Shown here: piece by piece, positions 14,310 through 22,514 of the stretch
Position numbering within the stretch: position 1 is the stretch's first letter
Layout of the letters: the number at the start of each line of letters is the position of its first letter
Assembly: GCA_021841795.1 (NCBI GenBank)
Contig: JAKCDN010000002.1
Location: forward strand, 1 to 27,346
Reading direction: 5' to 3'
DNA length: 27,346 nt
Source of the DNA: Acidobacteriota bacterium
GTDB taxonomy: Bacteria; Acidobacteriota; Terriglobia; Terriglobales; Acidobacteriaceae
Notes under the pieces: model-generated
What the model was told of the DNA's origin: nothing
The model's database searches: none
The model's input: only the letters and a program-made list of their open reading frames with translations
Translations under genes and position numbers: made by a program

Positions 14310-15200
14310 ATGAATCAGGCCATTTTTGTCGGTCTCTCGACCATCGACATCGTTTATCGCGTCGATGCCTTTCCTGCCGCGAACACCAAGGTGGCCGCGA
14401 GCAGTCAATCGGTCTTTGCCGGAGGTCCGGCCACGAATGCGGCCATCGCCTGCGCGCATCTCGGCTGCCATGCGGCGCTGGTTTCAGCCGTCGGCCGCCA
14501 TCCCCTTGCCGGTCTCATCCGCCAGGAACTGGATCGCCATGCCGTCCGCCTCATCGATCTGAATCCTGATTTCGACGATGTGCCCGTGCTCTCGTCCGTC
14601 TCCGTTGATCGGTCCGGCAACAGAAACGTCGTCTCCGCCAATGCCCTGCGCTTTCCGGCGCCTTCCCTCCCGGTTGATCGGGATCTCTGCCGACAGGCCG
14701 GCATTCTTCTTGTCGACGGCCACTCGATGCCGGCCTGTCGGCAGTGGGCCGCCGCCGCGCAAGCTCTGGGAATCCCCGTGGTCCTTGACGCGGGAAGCTG
14801 GAAGAACGGAACTGAAGAGTTGCTCAAGTGCGTCGATGTCGCCATCTGCTCGGCGGATTTCCGGCCTCCGGGCTGCGGCAACGCGGACGATGTGTTGCGC
14901 TGTCTCGGCAACTACGGCATCCGGAAGATCGCGATCAGCGGCGGCTCTGCGCCCATCAGCGTGCTGGAAGATCGGAGGCTCGTGTCGCTGCCGGTCCCGC
15001 AGGTTCATGTTGTCGATACCATGGGCGCGGGCGACGTTCTGCATGGCGCCTACTGCTGGTTCGCCCTGCAGGGGCTCGGCTTTGTCGATGCCGTCGCAAA
15101 GGCCGCCGCGATCGCCTCGGAGTCCTGCCGCCATGCGGGAACCAGAGCATGGATGCGGGATCAACCCGCCGGTTCGCAGGCGCGCGGCGCGGCCGGCTGA
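14310..15200 (+). CDS. PfkB-family carbohydrate kinase (ketohexokinase-like)
   Basis: The 296-residue protein is a ribokinase-fold kinase. The first PfkB region is GGPATNAAIACAHLG (38-52), and the second is DTMGAGDVLHGAYCW (236-250), with Asp242 as the catalytic base and GAGD as the anion hole. Overall spacing, together with SWKNGTEELLKCVDVAICS, resembles ketohexokinase and other sugar kinases more than nucleoside kinases, but the substrate cannot be fixed. The C-terminus after about residue 275 is short and polar. The next gene starts 52 bases on. The divergent neighbour is a glycerol-type channel. Confidence 0.88.
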   Translation: MNQAIFVGLSTIDIVYRVDAFPAANTKVAASSQSVFAGGPATNAAIACAHLGCHAALVSAVGRHPLAGLIRQELDRHAVRLIDLNPDFDDVPVLSSVSVDRSGNRNVVSANALRFPAPSLPVDRDLCRQAGILLVDGHSMPACRQWAAAAQALGIPVVLDAGSWKNGTEELLKCVDVAICSADFRPPGCGNADDVLRCLGNYGIRKIAISGGSAPISVLEDRRLVSLPVPQVHVVDTMGAGDVLHGAYCWFALQGLGFVDAVAKAAAIASESCRHAGTRAWMRDQPAGSQARGAAG

Positions 15201-15252
15201 CGGCGAGCGCACAATCGGCGCTACCATGAATAAGGTTAGGGAGGACGGGCGT

Positions 15253-16335
15253 GTGGGGAAATCGGCAGCAGTCATTCTGGGCGCGGCCCTGGCGTGGGCA
15301 GCGGTGACTGGCGCGGCCGGGCAGTCGATGCAGGCAAAGTCCGCCGCGCACTGGGCCATCGTTGTTCACGGCGGCGCAGGCGACATCGACCGCGCCAGGC
15401 TTGGACCCGAAGGCGATAAGGCCTATCGCGAGGCGCTCGCCAAAGTGGTTCAGGCCGGCGCCGCGGTGCTCGACCGTGGAGGCTCCTCGCTCGACGCCGT
15501 TGAAACCGCCATCCGCATGCTCGAAGACAGTCCGCTCTTTAATGCCTCGCGCGGCGCCGTCTTTGACGCCGACGGAAAGACCGAGCTCGATGCCGCCATC
15601 ATGGATGGCGCTACGCAGCGCGCCGGCGCGGTGGCCGGCGTCGCGCACACCCGCTATCCCATCTCCCTGGCCCGCGCCGTCATGGAAAAAACTCCCTACG
15701 TCCTGCTCGTTGGCCCCGGCGCCGATGCCTATTCCCTGCAGGCCGGGATGGAGCAGGAGCCTCTCAGCTACTTCTTTACTGAGAGCCGCTGGCAATCTCT
15801 CGTCGATCAGCTTCGCAATCAGGGCCGTCCCATTCCGTCCCGGCCTGCCGGTGCGCCGTCGCATGGCGTCATCGAGCCGGTCGCCCAATGGCAGGAGGCT
15901 GAGGGCGATCGGCGCTACGGCACCGTGGGCGTAGTCGCGCTCGATCGCATGGGCAACGTTGCCGCGGGCACCTCCACCGGCGGCATGCAGGGCAAGATGC
16001 CCGGCCGCGTCGGCGACTCCCCGCTTATCGGCGCGGGCACCTACGCCTCGAATCGCTCCTGCGCCGTCTCCGGAACCGGTGTCGGCGAGTTCTTCATTCG
16101 CTACACCGTGGCCCGCGATGTCTGCGCCCTGGTCCAGTACAAGGGCTATACCTTGCAGCAGGCCGCCGATGAAGTGATCCAGAACAAGCTCAAGCCCATC
16201 CACGGCGACGGCGGCGTCATTGCCATTGCGCCGGACGGGCAGATGACCTGGAGCTTCAATACCCCGGGCATGTTCCGCGCGCGGCTGGCCGAAGGCGGCA
16301 AAGTTGAAGTTCACATTTACAGCGACGAGCCGTGA
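15253..16335 (+). CDS. Exported isoaspartyl peptidase / type 2 L-asparaginase (Ntn hydrolase)
   Basis: The 360-residue precursor belongs to the N-terminal-threonine hydrolases that cleave isoaspartyl dipeptides and asparagine. The family opening HWAIVVHGGAGDI is followed by the alpha-subunit region. The self-cleavage site is YGTVGVVALD, where Thr224 would become the new N-terminal nucleophile. Further matches are AAGTSTGGMQGKMPGRVGDSPLIGAGTYA and SGTGVGE. I chose GTG 15253 because AGGGAGG (15238-15244) lies exactly 8 bases before it and the product then begins with a clean signal peptide (about 1-24, AAVILGAALAWAAVTGAAG). The in-frame ATG 15226 would place charged residues first and lacks a ribosome site. 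Periplasmic location is therefore inferred, with a role in salvaging damaged peptides or asparagine. Confidence 0.93.
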   Translation: MGKSAAVILGAALAWAAVTGAAGQSMQAKSAAHWAIVVHGGAGDIDRARLGPEGDKAYREALAKVVQAGAAVLDRGGSSLDAVETAIRMLEDSPLFNASRGAVFDADGKTELDAAIMDGATQRAGAVAGVAHTRYPISLARAVMEKTPYVLLVGPGADAYSLQAGMEQEPLSYFFTESRWQSLVDQLRNQGRPIPSRPAGAPSHGVIEPVAQWQEAEGDRRYGTVGVVALDRMGNVAAGTSTGGMQGKMPGRVGDSPLIGAGTYASNRSCAVSGTGVGEFFIRYTVARDVCALVQYKGYTLQQAADEVIQNKLKPIHGDGGVIAIAPDGQMTWSFNTPGMFRARLAEGGKVEVHIYSDEP

Positions 16336-16400
16336 GCGGTGCGTAGCCGCTCCTGCGCGGTTACCTGTCGTATCCGCCGGCCGCATCGGATGAGGAGCCC

Positions 16401-16949
16401 ATGGCGCTTGAATTCACAACCTCTTATATTGTCGACTCGCTCGCTGTCTTCCGCTCGTACAAGCAACTGGCCGAGCGCGCGATGCAGCAGGTCACCGACC
16501 GGCAGCTCTTCGTGACTCTCGATGCCGAGTCCAACTCGATCGCCATTATCGTCAAGCACGTGGCGGGCAACATGCGCTCGCGCTGGACCCACTTTCTCAC
16601 CACCGACGGCGAAAAGCCTGACCGCAATCGCGATAGCGAGTTCGTCGATCCTCCACCCACGCGCGCCGGCCTGATGGCGGCATGGGAGGATGGCTGGAGC
16701 CGGCTCTTCGCAGCCATTGAGCCGTTGACCGATGCCGACCTTGCCCGCACTGTAACCATCCGCGGCGAGGCGCACAGCGTGATGCAGGCCATCAATCGCC
16801 AACTGGCCCATTACCCCCATCACGTCGGCCAGATCGTCCTCCTGGCCAAACATCTGGCCAGCGATCATTGGCAGTCGCTGAGTGTGCCTCGCAATGCATC
16901 CGCGGAGTTCAATCGCCGGGTAGCCGCCGGCGAAACCAGCCAGCGCTGA
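16401..16949 (+). CDS. DinB-like (DUF1572) four-helix protein
   Basis: The 182-residue protein has the helical DinB/YfiT-like fold, predicted from four amphipathic helices. Three histidines in the family's metal-binding positions are visible: His53 in VKHVAGN and His137 plus His141 in [15 protein letters not shown]. The sequence fits the DUF1572 branch. DinB-superfamily proteins include thiol-dependent S-transferases, but this branch has no agreed reaction, so only a metal-binding enzyme role is suggested. GAGGAG five bases before ATG 16401 is a strong ribosome site. It lies between the peptidase and TrpB2 genes with gaps of 65 and 52 bases. Confidence 0.85.
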   Translation: MALEFTTSYIVDSLAVFRSYKQLAERAMQQVTDRQLFVTLDAESNSIAIIVKHVAGNMRSRWTHFLTTDGEKPDRNRDSEFVDPPPTRAGLMAAWEDGWSRLFAAIEPLTDADLARTVTIRGEAHSVMQAINRQLAHYPHHVGQIVLLAKHLASDHWQSLSVPRNASAEFNRRVAAGETSQR

Positions 16950-17001
16950 AGCCGGCTCGTGTGGCTTCGCGCACCGCCCAGATGGCGTCGGCTTCTGTAA
17001 A

Positions 17002-18369
17002 ATGTTCGGCATGGAAACCATCGCCTATAACCTGCCGCAGAGCCGCATTCCGATCGCCTGGTACAACATCGTTCCCGATCTGCCTGCGCCCCCGGTGCCG
17101 CCGCTTCATCCCGGCACGCTGCAGCCGCTTGGCCCTGACGATCTGGCTCCGCTGTTCCCCATGGCGCTGATCGCGCAGGAGGTGAGCACCGAACGCGAGA
17201 TCGAGATCCCCGATCCGGTCCGGCAGATTTACGCGCAGTGGCGGCCGGCGCCGTTGATGCGCGCGCGGCGGCTTGAAAAAGCGCTCGACACCCCGGCGCG
17301 CATCTACTACAAGTACGAAGGCGTCAGTCCCGCCGGCTCGCACAAGCTGAATACCGCGGTCCCGCAGGCGTATTACAACAAGCTGGAGGGCGTCACCCAC
17401 CTGTCCACGGAAACGGGCGCCGGACAGTGGGGCTCGTCGCTCGCCATGGCCTGCGCCTTCCTCGGTCTCGAATGCAGGGTCTTCATGGTGCGCGTCAGCT
17501 ACGACCAGAAGCCCTATCGCCGCGCCCTGATGGAGTCCTTCGGCGCCTCGGTGACGGCCAGCCCCAGCCCGCTCACCGATTCCGGCCGTGCCATCCTCGC
17601 CCGGCAGCCCGATTCCAAAGGCTCGCTCGGCATCGCCATCTCCGAGGCGGTCGAGGTCGCCGCCAAGGATCCCAAGACCAAGTACGCGCTCGGCAGCGTC
17701 CTCAATCACGTGCTCCTGCACCAGACCGTAATCGGCCAGGAAGCCATCGAGCAGATGGCGCTGGCCGGCGACGATCCTGACGTCATCATCGGATGCACCG
17801 GCGGCGGCTCCAACTTCGCCGGCCTGGCCATCCCTTTCCTCGGCCGGAAGCTCAAGGGCAAAGGTCATGCCCGCATCGTCGCCGTGGAGCCGGCCGCTTG
17901 CCCGAGCCTGACCAAAGGCCGCTTCGCCTACGATTTCGGCGATACCGTCCATCTCACTCCGCTGGTCAAAATGCATACCCTTGGCAGCACCTTCGTCCCT
18001 CCGGGAATTCACGCCGGCGGCCTGCGTTATCACGGCATGGCGCCGCTGGTCTCGCACATTATCGATCTCGGGCTGGCCGAGGCCGTTACCGTGCAGCAGC
18101 TCGATGCCTTCGCGGCCGGCGTGCAGTTTGCCCGTGCTGAAGGCATTATTCCCGCGCCCGAAGCCAATCACGCCGTCGCCGAGGCCATTCGTCAGGCGCT
18201 TGAAGCCAGAGCCGAAGCCAGGCCCCGGGTCATCCTCTTTAATTTGAGTGGACACGGCCACTTTGACATGCAAGCCTACATCGATTACAACGCCGGAAAG
18301 CTCGAAAACTACGATTATCCCGCTGAAGAGATCGCCATGGCGCTTGCGGGCTTGCCCGTGGTGGGTTAG
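17002..18369 (+). CDS. trpB2: Tryptophan synthase beta chain, TrpB2-type
   Basis: The 455-residue PLP enzyme condenses indole with serine to give tryptophan. PLP-binding Lys115 sits in SHKLNTA, the catalytic Glu137 in ETGAGQWG, and the phosphate-binding loop is TGGGSNF (266-272). The long N-terminal extension, GQWG in place of the GQHG of TrpB1, and the roughly 450-residue length all mark the TrpB2 class. TrpB2 lacks the alpha-subunit contacts of TrpB1 and is thought to salvage free indole or work loosely with TrpA. No trpA or other trp gene is adjacent here, in line with that. An ATG at 17011 is an alternative start. A short stem and T-tract follow the gene. Confidence 0.93.
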   Translation: MFGMETIAYNLPQSRIPIAWYNIVPDLPAPPVPPLHPGTLQPLGPDDLAPLFPMALIAQEVSTEREIEIPDPVRQIYAQWRPAPLMRARRLEKALDTPARIYYKYEGVSPAGSHKLNTAVPQAYYNKLEGVTHLSTETGAGQWGSSLAMACAFLGLECRVFMVRVSYDQKPYRRALMESFGASVTASPSPLTDSGRAILARQPDSKGSLGIAISEAVEVAAKDPKTKYALGSVLNHVLLHQTVIGQEAIEQMALAGDDPDVIIGCTGGGSNFAGLAIPFLGRKLKGKGHARIVAVEPAACPSLTKGRFAYDFGDTVHLTPLVKMHTLGSTFVPPGIHAGGLRYHGMAPLVSHIIDLGLAEAVTVQQLDAFAAGVQFARAEGIIPAPEANHAVAEAIRQALEARAEARPRVILFNLSGHGHFDMQAYIDYNAGKLENYDYPAEEIAMALAGLPVVG

Positions 18370-18414
18370 TTTGGACAAAGGGCCTTTAGGTCTGCGCTAG
18401 CTAGGACTGAACTC

Positions 18415-18440
18415 CGGGGTAACCCGTTTTTTCGGTTTTT
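18415..18440 (+). terminator. Probable intrinsic terminator after trpB2
   Basis: CGGG (18415-18418) pairs with CCCG (18423-18426) around the loop GTAA. The stem is followed by six T (18427-18432) and, after CGG, five more T. The stem is short, but the GNRA-type loop and double T-tract are typical of intrinsic terminators. It lies 46 bases past the trpB2 stop and separates it from the outer-membrane protein gene. Confidence 0.55.
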
Positions 18441-18528
18441 GCGTCTAATCGCCAGCCAGTGTTTACGTTCTGTCGATCGTGCTCTGCTCAATCCAGAACA
18501 AGAAAACCAGGGGGTAGGAATCCGAATC

Positions 18529-19197
18529 ATGAAATGCAGCAGGGTCGCATTTCTTTCTTTTGTCTTTGCTGTGGCCGGCGTCAGCGTAGCATTTGCGCAG
18601 GCGGCAAACACCCCGGCTCCAAGCGCTCAGGCGCCGCTAACGCACTTTGATTTAGGCGGCAGCGTTTACGAGGCCTTCACCGGCAATACCGCCGGCAACG
18701 GAACCAGTCAGACGGCAACCAATGAGATGGGCGGCATGTTCGAGGCCCGCTATCTCCGGAGCCGTTTCCTCGGTGTCGGTTTTACGTTTTCGTACAATCC
18801 CGCCAACGATACCTTCACGCCCAACGGCACCTCTTACGCCACCTGCGGACTCGAATGCGCGAATCCTACGCGGCCTTTGAAGTCCAAAGTCAGTCAGTTC
18901 GGGCTCGAATGGGTGCCCTCCTTTACCTACGGCAAGCTGCGTCCCTTCGGAGTCGCTGGTTTCGGCTTCCTGATCACATTTCCTTCCAATAGCGTTTATC
19001 TCGATGTGAATACCGTGATCAGGCCCGTCTACGTCTTCGGTGGCGGCGTGGATTATTCGCTCACTCCGCATTTCGGCGTGCGCGCTCAATATCGCTATAA
19101 CCTCTTTAAGGCGCCGAATATCGAAACCCTCTATACCGCAACCGGCGTCTTTACTCATTATTCTGAGCCCATGGGCGGTGTCTTCTACCGCTTTTGA
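18529..19197 (+). CDS. Outer-membrane beta-barrel protein
   Basis: The 222-residue protein begins with a clear signal peptide (about 1-23, LSFVFAVAGVSVAFA, cleaved before QA). The mature part is rich in alternating hydrophobic strands, glycine and aromatic residues (GGMFEARYLRSRFLGVGFTFSY, FGVAGFGFLITF, FGGGVDYSLTPHFGVRAQYRY) and ends in FYRF. A C-terminal phenylalanine is the usual signal for barrel assembly. Length and strand count fit a small eight-stranded OmpA-like barrel. I do not recognise a specific family or ligand. ATG 18529 was chosen because it starts the signal peptide; AGGA lies about 10 bases before it. It is a single-gene unit between two terminator-like structures. Confidence 0.82.
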   Translation: MKCSRVAFLSFVFAVAGVSVAFAQAANTPAPSAQAPLTHFDLGGSVYEAFTGNTAGNGTSQTATNEMGGMFEARYLRSRFLGVGFTFSYNPANDTFTPNGTSYATCGLECANPTRPLKSKVSQFGLEWVPSFTYGKLRPFGVAGFGFLITFPSNSVYLDVNTVIRPVYVFGGGVDYSLTPHFGVRAQYRYNLFKAPNIETLYTATGVFTHYSEPMGGVFYRF

Positions 19198-19560
19198 TGC
19201 CTCTCGGCCTTCGCTCCCGCATCAGCGCCGGCCCAGCCTGAAACGCTCGTAACCGCATGCCTGGGCATGCGGCGCCTGTTCCCATCCATCATGGCGGCAG
19301 GCGGTTTGCTGCGGCGGAACCTTCCTCGTTCCGCCATGCAACTCTTGCTTCCGCTTCTGCACCCAATTCGTATAGAGAGCATAGGGCGTTCTCGCATCCC
19401 ATGCAGTCGAATCATCAACCGGTTTTGCGGCCTCGCTGTGTTACCGTGACATTACGGTGTTTTTGTGCCGGGCAGCCTTGCCTCCAACGCTTCAACTGCG
19501 CGAGACCGGCATGCGGGACACAGCGCAAAGGCATCGTTGATAACAGGCAGAAGCAAACGA
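19198..19560. other. Hairpin-rich intergenic region
   Basis: About 360 bases without a convincing gene. They hold three clean stem-loops: 19253-19272 (9-bp perfect, CCGCATGCC with GGCATGCGG), 19313-19335 (8-bp perfect, GGCGGAAC with GTTCCGCC) and the terminator-like 19442-19464. The 9-mer GGCATGCGG appears again at 19508-19516. The region may be the long 3' end of the barrel gene transcript or may encode a small RNA. Confidence 0.45.
19442..19464 (+). terminator. Probable intrinsic terminator
   Basis: ACCGT (19443-19447) pairs with ACGGT (19454-19458), extended by wobbles on both sides around the loop ACAT, and is followed directly by TTTTT (19460-19464). It lies about 245 bases after the barrel gene and 97 bases before the next gene. 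Confidence 0.5.
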
Positions 19561-19932
19561 ATGCCCCAGCAGCCGGAATCGCCATTATCAACATTCTCTG
19601 CGACCCCGGCGCAAATGTCCGGGCCGCCCTCGTCGGCCGCAAAAGACACCCCCGACGACTCCTCCTTCGCCATGCCTTCCCAGCATCACGTCCCTCGCTG
19701 GCTGCAGCGTATCGAGCTCTTTCTGCGTGTCATGCTGCGCATGTACATCGGCCTGGCGGTCTGCTACGCGCCCTGGTCGCAAGCCTTCTGGGATCAGAAT
19801 CCGATCTTCCTCCAGTACCCATGGCTGGGAAGCATCGCAACCACGGGCGCGGTGCGCGGTCTGGTCTCCGGGCTCGGTTTACTGAATCTTTGGATTGCAT
19901 TTCAGGATGCCATTCGGCATCGGGACGGTTGA
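19561..19932 (+). CDS. Small membrane protein of unknown function
   Basis: This 123-residue frame has a polar N-terminus rich in Ser, Pro and Ala (about 1-38) and a C-terminal part with two membrane segments: roughly FLRVMLRMYIGLAVCYAPW and the region around TTGAVRGLVSGLGLLNLWIAF. The start is uncertain. ATG 19672 would give an 87-residue protein that begins close to the conserved-looking PRWLQRIELFLR part. Neither start has a clear ribosome site. Its stop lies one base before the ATG of the LOG gene, so the two are probably co-translated and perhaps work together at the membrane (inference). I do not recognise the family. Confidence 0.65.
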   Translation: MPQQPESPLSTFSATPAQMSGPPSSAAKDTPDDSSFAMPSQHHVPRWLQRIELFLRVMLRMYIGLAVCYAPWSQAFWDQNPIFLQYPWLGSIATTGAVRGLVSGLGLLNLWIAFQDAIRHRDG

Positions 19933-19933
19933 T

Positions 19934-21064
19934 ATGAGCAATAGACAAGAAGAGCGCGATGCCACAAAACTTCAGGCCGGCAGCGATTCCGGAGACAACG
20001 GCTCCGCCTCTCAGGCTCAGGCGGCGGCCGCGGCGGCCGCGCAACGCGCCGTGATTCCCGGCAACGGCGCTCCTCCGCCTCTCGATTCCGCGCCCCTGGC
20101 TTATGAGAACTCCAACTTCCTGAACAGCGCCGACGGCCGTCCCATCCGCATCATCTCGGAATACCTTGAGCCGCTCGCGCGCTTCCGGCGCGAGCAGATC
20201 CAGGACACCGTCGTCTTCTTCGGCTCGGCCCGCTTCCGCGGCCGCGAAGAGGCCGACCATGCCTTGGAGCTGCTTGAAAATACCGGCTCCGTGCATGCGG
20301 CCCCGAGTGAGGAGCAGCCTGCCAAGGCCGGCGAGATCGCAGCCGGCCGCGCCAGCATCCTCCAGCTCAAGCGCGCCGTCGCCGCCGTCGAAATGGCCCG
20401 CTATTACGAAGATGCGCGCCGCCTGGCCCAGTTGCTCACGCAGTGGGCCAAGACCATCCCTTCGCCCAAGCATCGTTTCGTGGTTACCTCCGGCGGCGGA
20501 CCCGGCATTATGGAAGCGGCTAACCGCGGCGCTTACGAGGCCGGCGGCAAAACCATCGGCCTGAATATTGTGCTGCCCTTCGAGCAGAGGCCAAACCCTT
20601 ACATCACCCCTTCGCTGAACTTTGAGTTCCACTACTTCTTCATGCGCAAGCTCTGGTTTGCCTATCTGGCCAAGGCGCTGGTCGTATTTCCCGGCGGCTT
20701 CGGCACTCTCGATGAGATGTTCGAGATTCTCACTCTGGTGCAGACCAAGAAGGTCAACAAGAAGATCACGGTCCTCATTTATGGGCCGGATTATTGGAAG
20801 AAAGTCTTCAACCTCGACGCCCTGGCTGACTCCGGCGCCATCTCGCCCAAGGATCTTGACCTCTTTCACTATGCCAACACGCCCGAGGAGGCCTTCGAGC
20901 AACTGCGCAAGGGATTGACGGACAACTATCTCGCCGGCGAAGCTGCGGCCGCTCCCGCCGCGGCGCTGAAGGGTACAGGGCCCGCGCCCGATGAGGAGTT
21001 GATGGCGGGCTGGAATCTCGACGATTTTCTCGGGCCCGAACTGGCAAAAACCAGAAAAGCCTGA
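19934..21064 (+). CDS. LOG-family (TIGR00730-like) nucleotide phosphoribohydrolase-like protein
   Basis: The 376-residue protein carries both LOG-family signatures: SGGGPGIMEAANRGA (186-200) and PGGFGTLDEMFE (253-264). In LOG enzymes these bind a nucleoside monophosphate and supply the catalytic Glu that releases the base from ribose 5-phosphate. Residues 1 to about 55 are low-complexity (poly-Ala and Pro) and probably disordered, and there is another Ala-rich linker near the C-terminus. An insert (about 115-175) between strand VVFFGSARF and the first signature makes it longer than the roughly 190-residue plant-type LOGs. The substrate is not determinable. ATG 19934 follows the stop of the small membrane protein by one base. 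Confidence 0.87.
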   Translation: MSNRQEERDATKLQAGSDSGDNGSASQAQAAAAAAAQRAVIPGNGAPPPLDSAPLAYENSNFLNSADGRPIRIISEYLEPLARFRREQIQDTVVFFGSARFRGREEADHALELLENTGSVHAAPSEEQPAKAGEIAAGRASILQLKRAVAAVEMARYYEDARRLAQLLTQWAKTIPSPKHRFVVTSGGGPGIMEAANRGAYEAGGKTIGLNIVLPFEQRPNPYITPSLNFEFHYFFMRKLWFAYLAKALVVFPGGFGTLDEMFEILTLVQTKKVNKKITVLIYGPDYWKKVFNLDALADSGAISPKDLDLFHYANTPEEAFEQLRKGLTDNYLAGEAAAAPAAALKGTGPAPDEELMAGWNLDDFLGPELAKTRKA

Positions 21065-21090
21065 TCGAAGCCCGGTCGCGCATCCATTCG

Positions 21091-21136
21091 CAGCCTTGCG
21101 GAGCCGCTCCGCGGAGGCTGGCGGCGCTATTCGCCG
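21091..21136. repeat. Two adjacent hairpins after the LOG gene
   Basis: The first hairpin (21091-21120) has an outer stem CAGCCT/AGGCTG and an inner stem GCGGAG/CTCCGC around CCG, broken only by a T opposite GG. The second (21122-21136) is CGGCG/CGCCG around CTATT. They start 27 bases past the stop and have no T-tract, so they may act as an RNA 3'-end stabiliser, a factor-dependent terminator or a REP-like element. Confidence 0.5.
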
Positions 21137-21330
21137 TCTCCCATCTCGCCTCCGTCCCGAGCCGGCTCAGGCCGCATACCACTCATGCTGCGCCCCTTCC
21201 GTAACTCTTCTGGTTCCGTTGCTCCGGCAATTGACCCCCAATTCGCACCCTCTTAACCGGATATTGACGCCCGCACCCGATACTGAATCTGGAATTCCGG
21301 AGTGCACTCGGGAGTCGACGAGGAGCTCAA

Positions 21331-22488
21331 ATGCCGACATCTACCATCTCGTATCTGTGGCGCGACACGGGCGCCCCCAGGGACTTCCGGACTGGCGTCT
21401 CATTGCACAGCCATACCAATCAGTCCTCCGAAACCCTGGACTTCCTGGCCAACTTCGGCAACCAATATCCCGTCATGCGTCCGCTCCTGACCCGGCTAGA
21501 GCAGAGAGCCGAGCGCGTCTACGGCATGCGCCTCGATTATGCGGCCAGCTATTGGACCCCGCCCATGACGCCCCGTCTCGCCTTCGATCTCGAAACCAGG
21601 CAGATCGAAAAACTGGGCCTGTCCGCCATGGTCTCCATCAGCGACCACGACAACATTAAAGCCCCCATGCTCTTGCGCTCCGTCCCCAGCGCCCGCCAGA
21701 TCCCGGTATCGGTCGAGTGGAGCGCCCCGTACGGCGGGGTGCAGTCATTTCATCTGGGCGTTCATAATCTGCCCAGCGACCGCGCAGTGGAGTGGATGGC
21801 GACCTTCGCCGAGTTCACGGCCAACCCCAGCGATACGCGCCTCACTGAGATTCTCGTCGCCCTCCATGAGGAGCCCAATGTCCTCCTCGTCTTCAACCAC
21901 CCGATGTGGGATCTCTACCTCGTCGGCAAAGAGAAACACCAGTTCCTCGTCAACGAGTTCCTCCTGAAAAACGGCGCATGGCTGCACGCCCTGGAGCTCA
22001 ACGGCCTTCGCAACTGGGAAGAGAACCGCGCCGTACGCCGGCTTGCGGAAAAGTGGAACATGCTCCTCATCTCCGGCGGCGACCGGCACGGCGTGGAGCC
22101 CAACGCCAACGTCAACCTCACCAATGCCGCGTCCTTCACTGAATTTGTGCATGAGGTGCGGCGCGAGAAAAAAAGCCACGTCCTCTTCATGCCCCAGTAC
22201 GCCGAGCCCTGGAAGCATCGCATCCTGCAGTCCGCCATGGATATCGTCCGCTGCTATCCCGAGTTTCCCCAGGGCTCCCGCACATGGGATGAGCGCGTCT
22301 ACCACCCCGATGCGAACGGCATCGTCCGCCCGTTGAGCGAGCTGTGGCCCGACGGAGCGGCGCCGCGCGTAATGCGCTGGACCATCGCCCTGGTGCAGAT
22401 GCTCGGCCGCGGTCTTGTCTCCGGAGGGCTGCGCATGGCCTGGAATGACTCCGACCAGTTGCGCCTGGCTCTCGGCGAGCAGGAGTAA
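21331..22488 (+). CDS. PHP-domain metal-dependent phosphoesterase
   Basis: The 385-residue protein shows a full set of PHP metal ligands in order: His26 and His28 in SLHSHT, Asp105-His106-Asp107 in SISDHDN, Glu129 in SVEWS, His141 in FHLGVH, His190 in FNHP, and Asp251 plus His253 in GGDRHG. PHP enzymes bind two or three metals and cleave phosphate esters, such as histidinol phosphate, nucleoside bisphosphates or phosphorylated sugars. The spacing is wider than in small PHP proteins, with a helical insert at about 45-95. GAGGAG six bases before ATG 21331 is a strong ribosome site. The glycosyltransferase gene follows after 26 bases, so a sugar- or lipid-linked phosphate substrate is plausible (inference). 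Confidence 0.85.
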   Translation: MPTSTISYLWRDTGAPRDFRTGVSLHSHTNQSSETLDFLANFGNQYPVMRPLLTRLEQRAERVYGMRLDYAASYWTPPMTPRLAFDLETRQIEKLGLSAMVSISDHDNIKAPMLLRSVPSARQIPVSVEWSAPYGGVQSFHLGVHNLPSDRAVEWMATFAEFTANPSDTRLTEILVALHEEPNVLLVFNHPMWDLYLVGKEKHQFLVNEFLLKNGAWLHALELNGLRNWEENRAVRRLAEKWNMLLISGGDRHGVEPNANVNLTNAASFTEFVHEVRREKKSHVLFMPQYAEPWKHRILQSAMDIVRCYPEFPQGSRTWDERVYHPDANGIVRPLSELWPDGAAPRVMRWTIALVQMLGRGLVSGGLRMAWNDSDQLRLALGEQE

Positions 22489-22514
22489 GCCGGCGGAGCG
22501 GACGCGCGAACAAC

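Noticed and set aside
21231..21290. Two TTGAC boxes (21231 and 21264) upstream of the PHP gene as promoter -35 elements
   Set aside because: No acceptable -10 box at 16-18 bases from either one.
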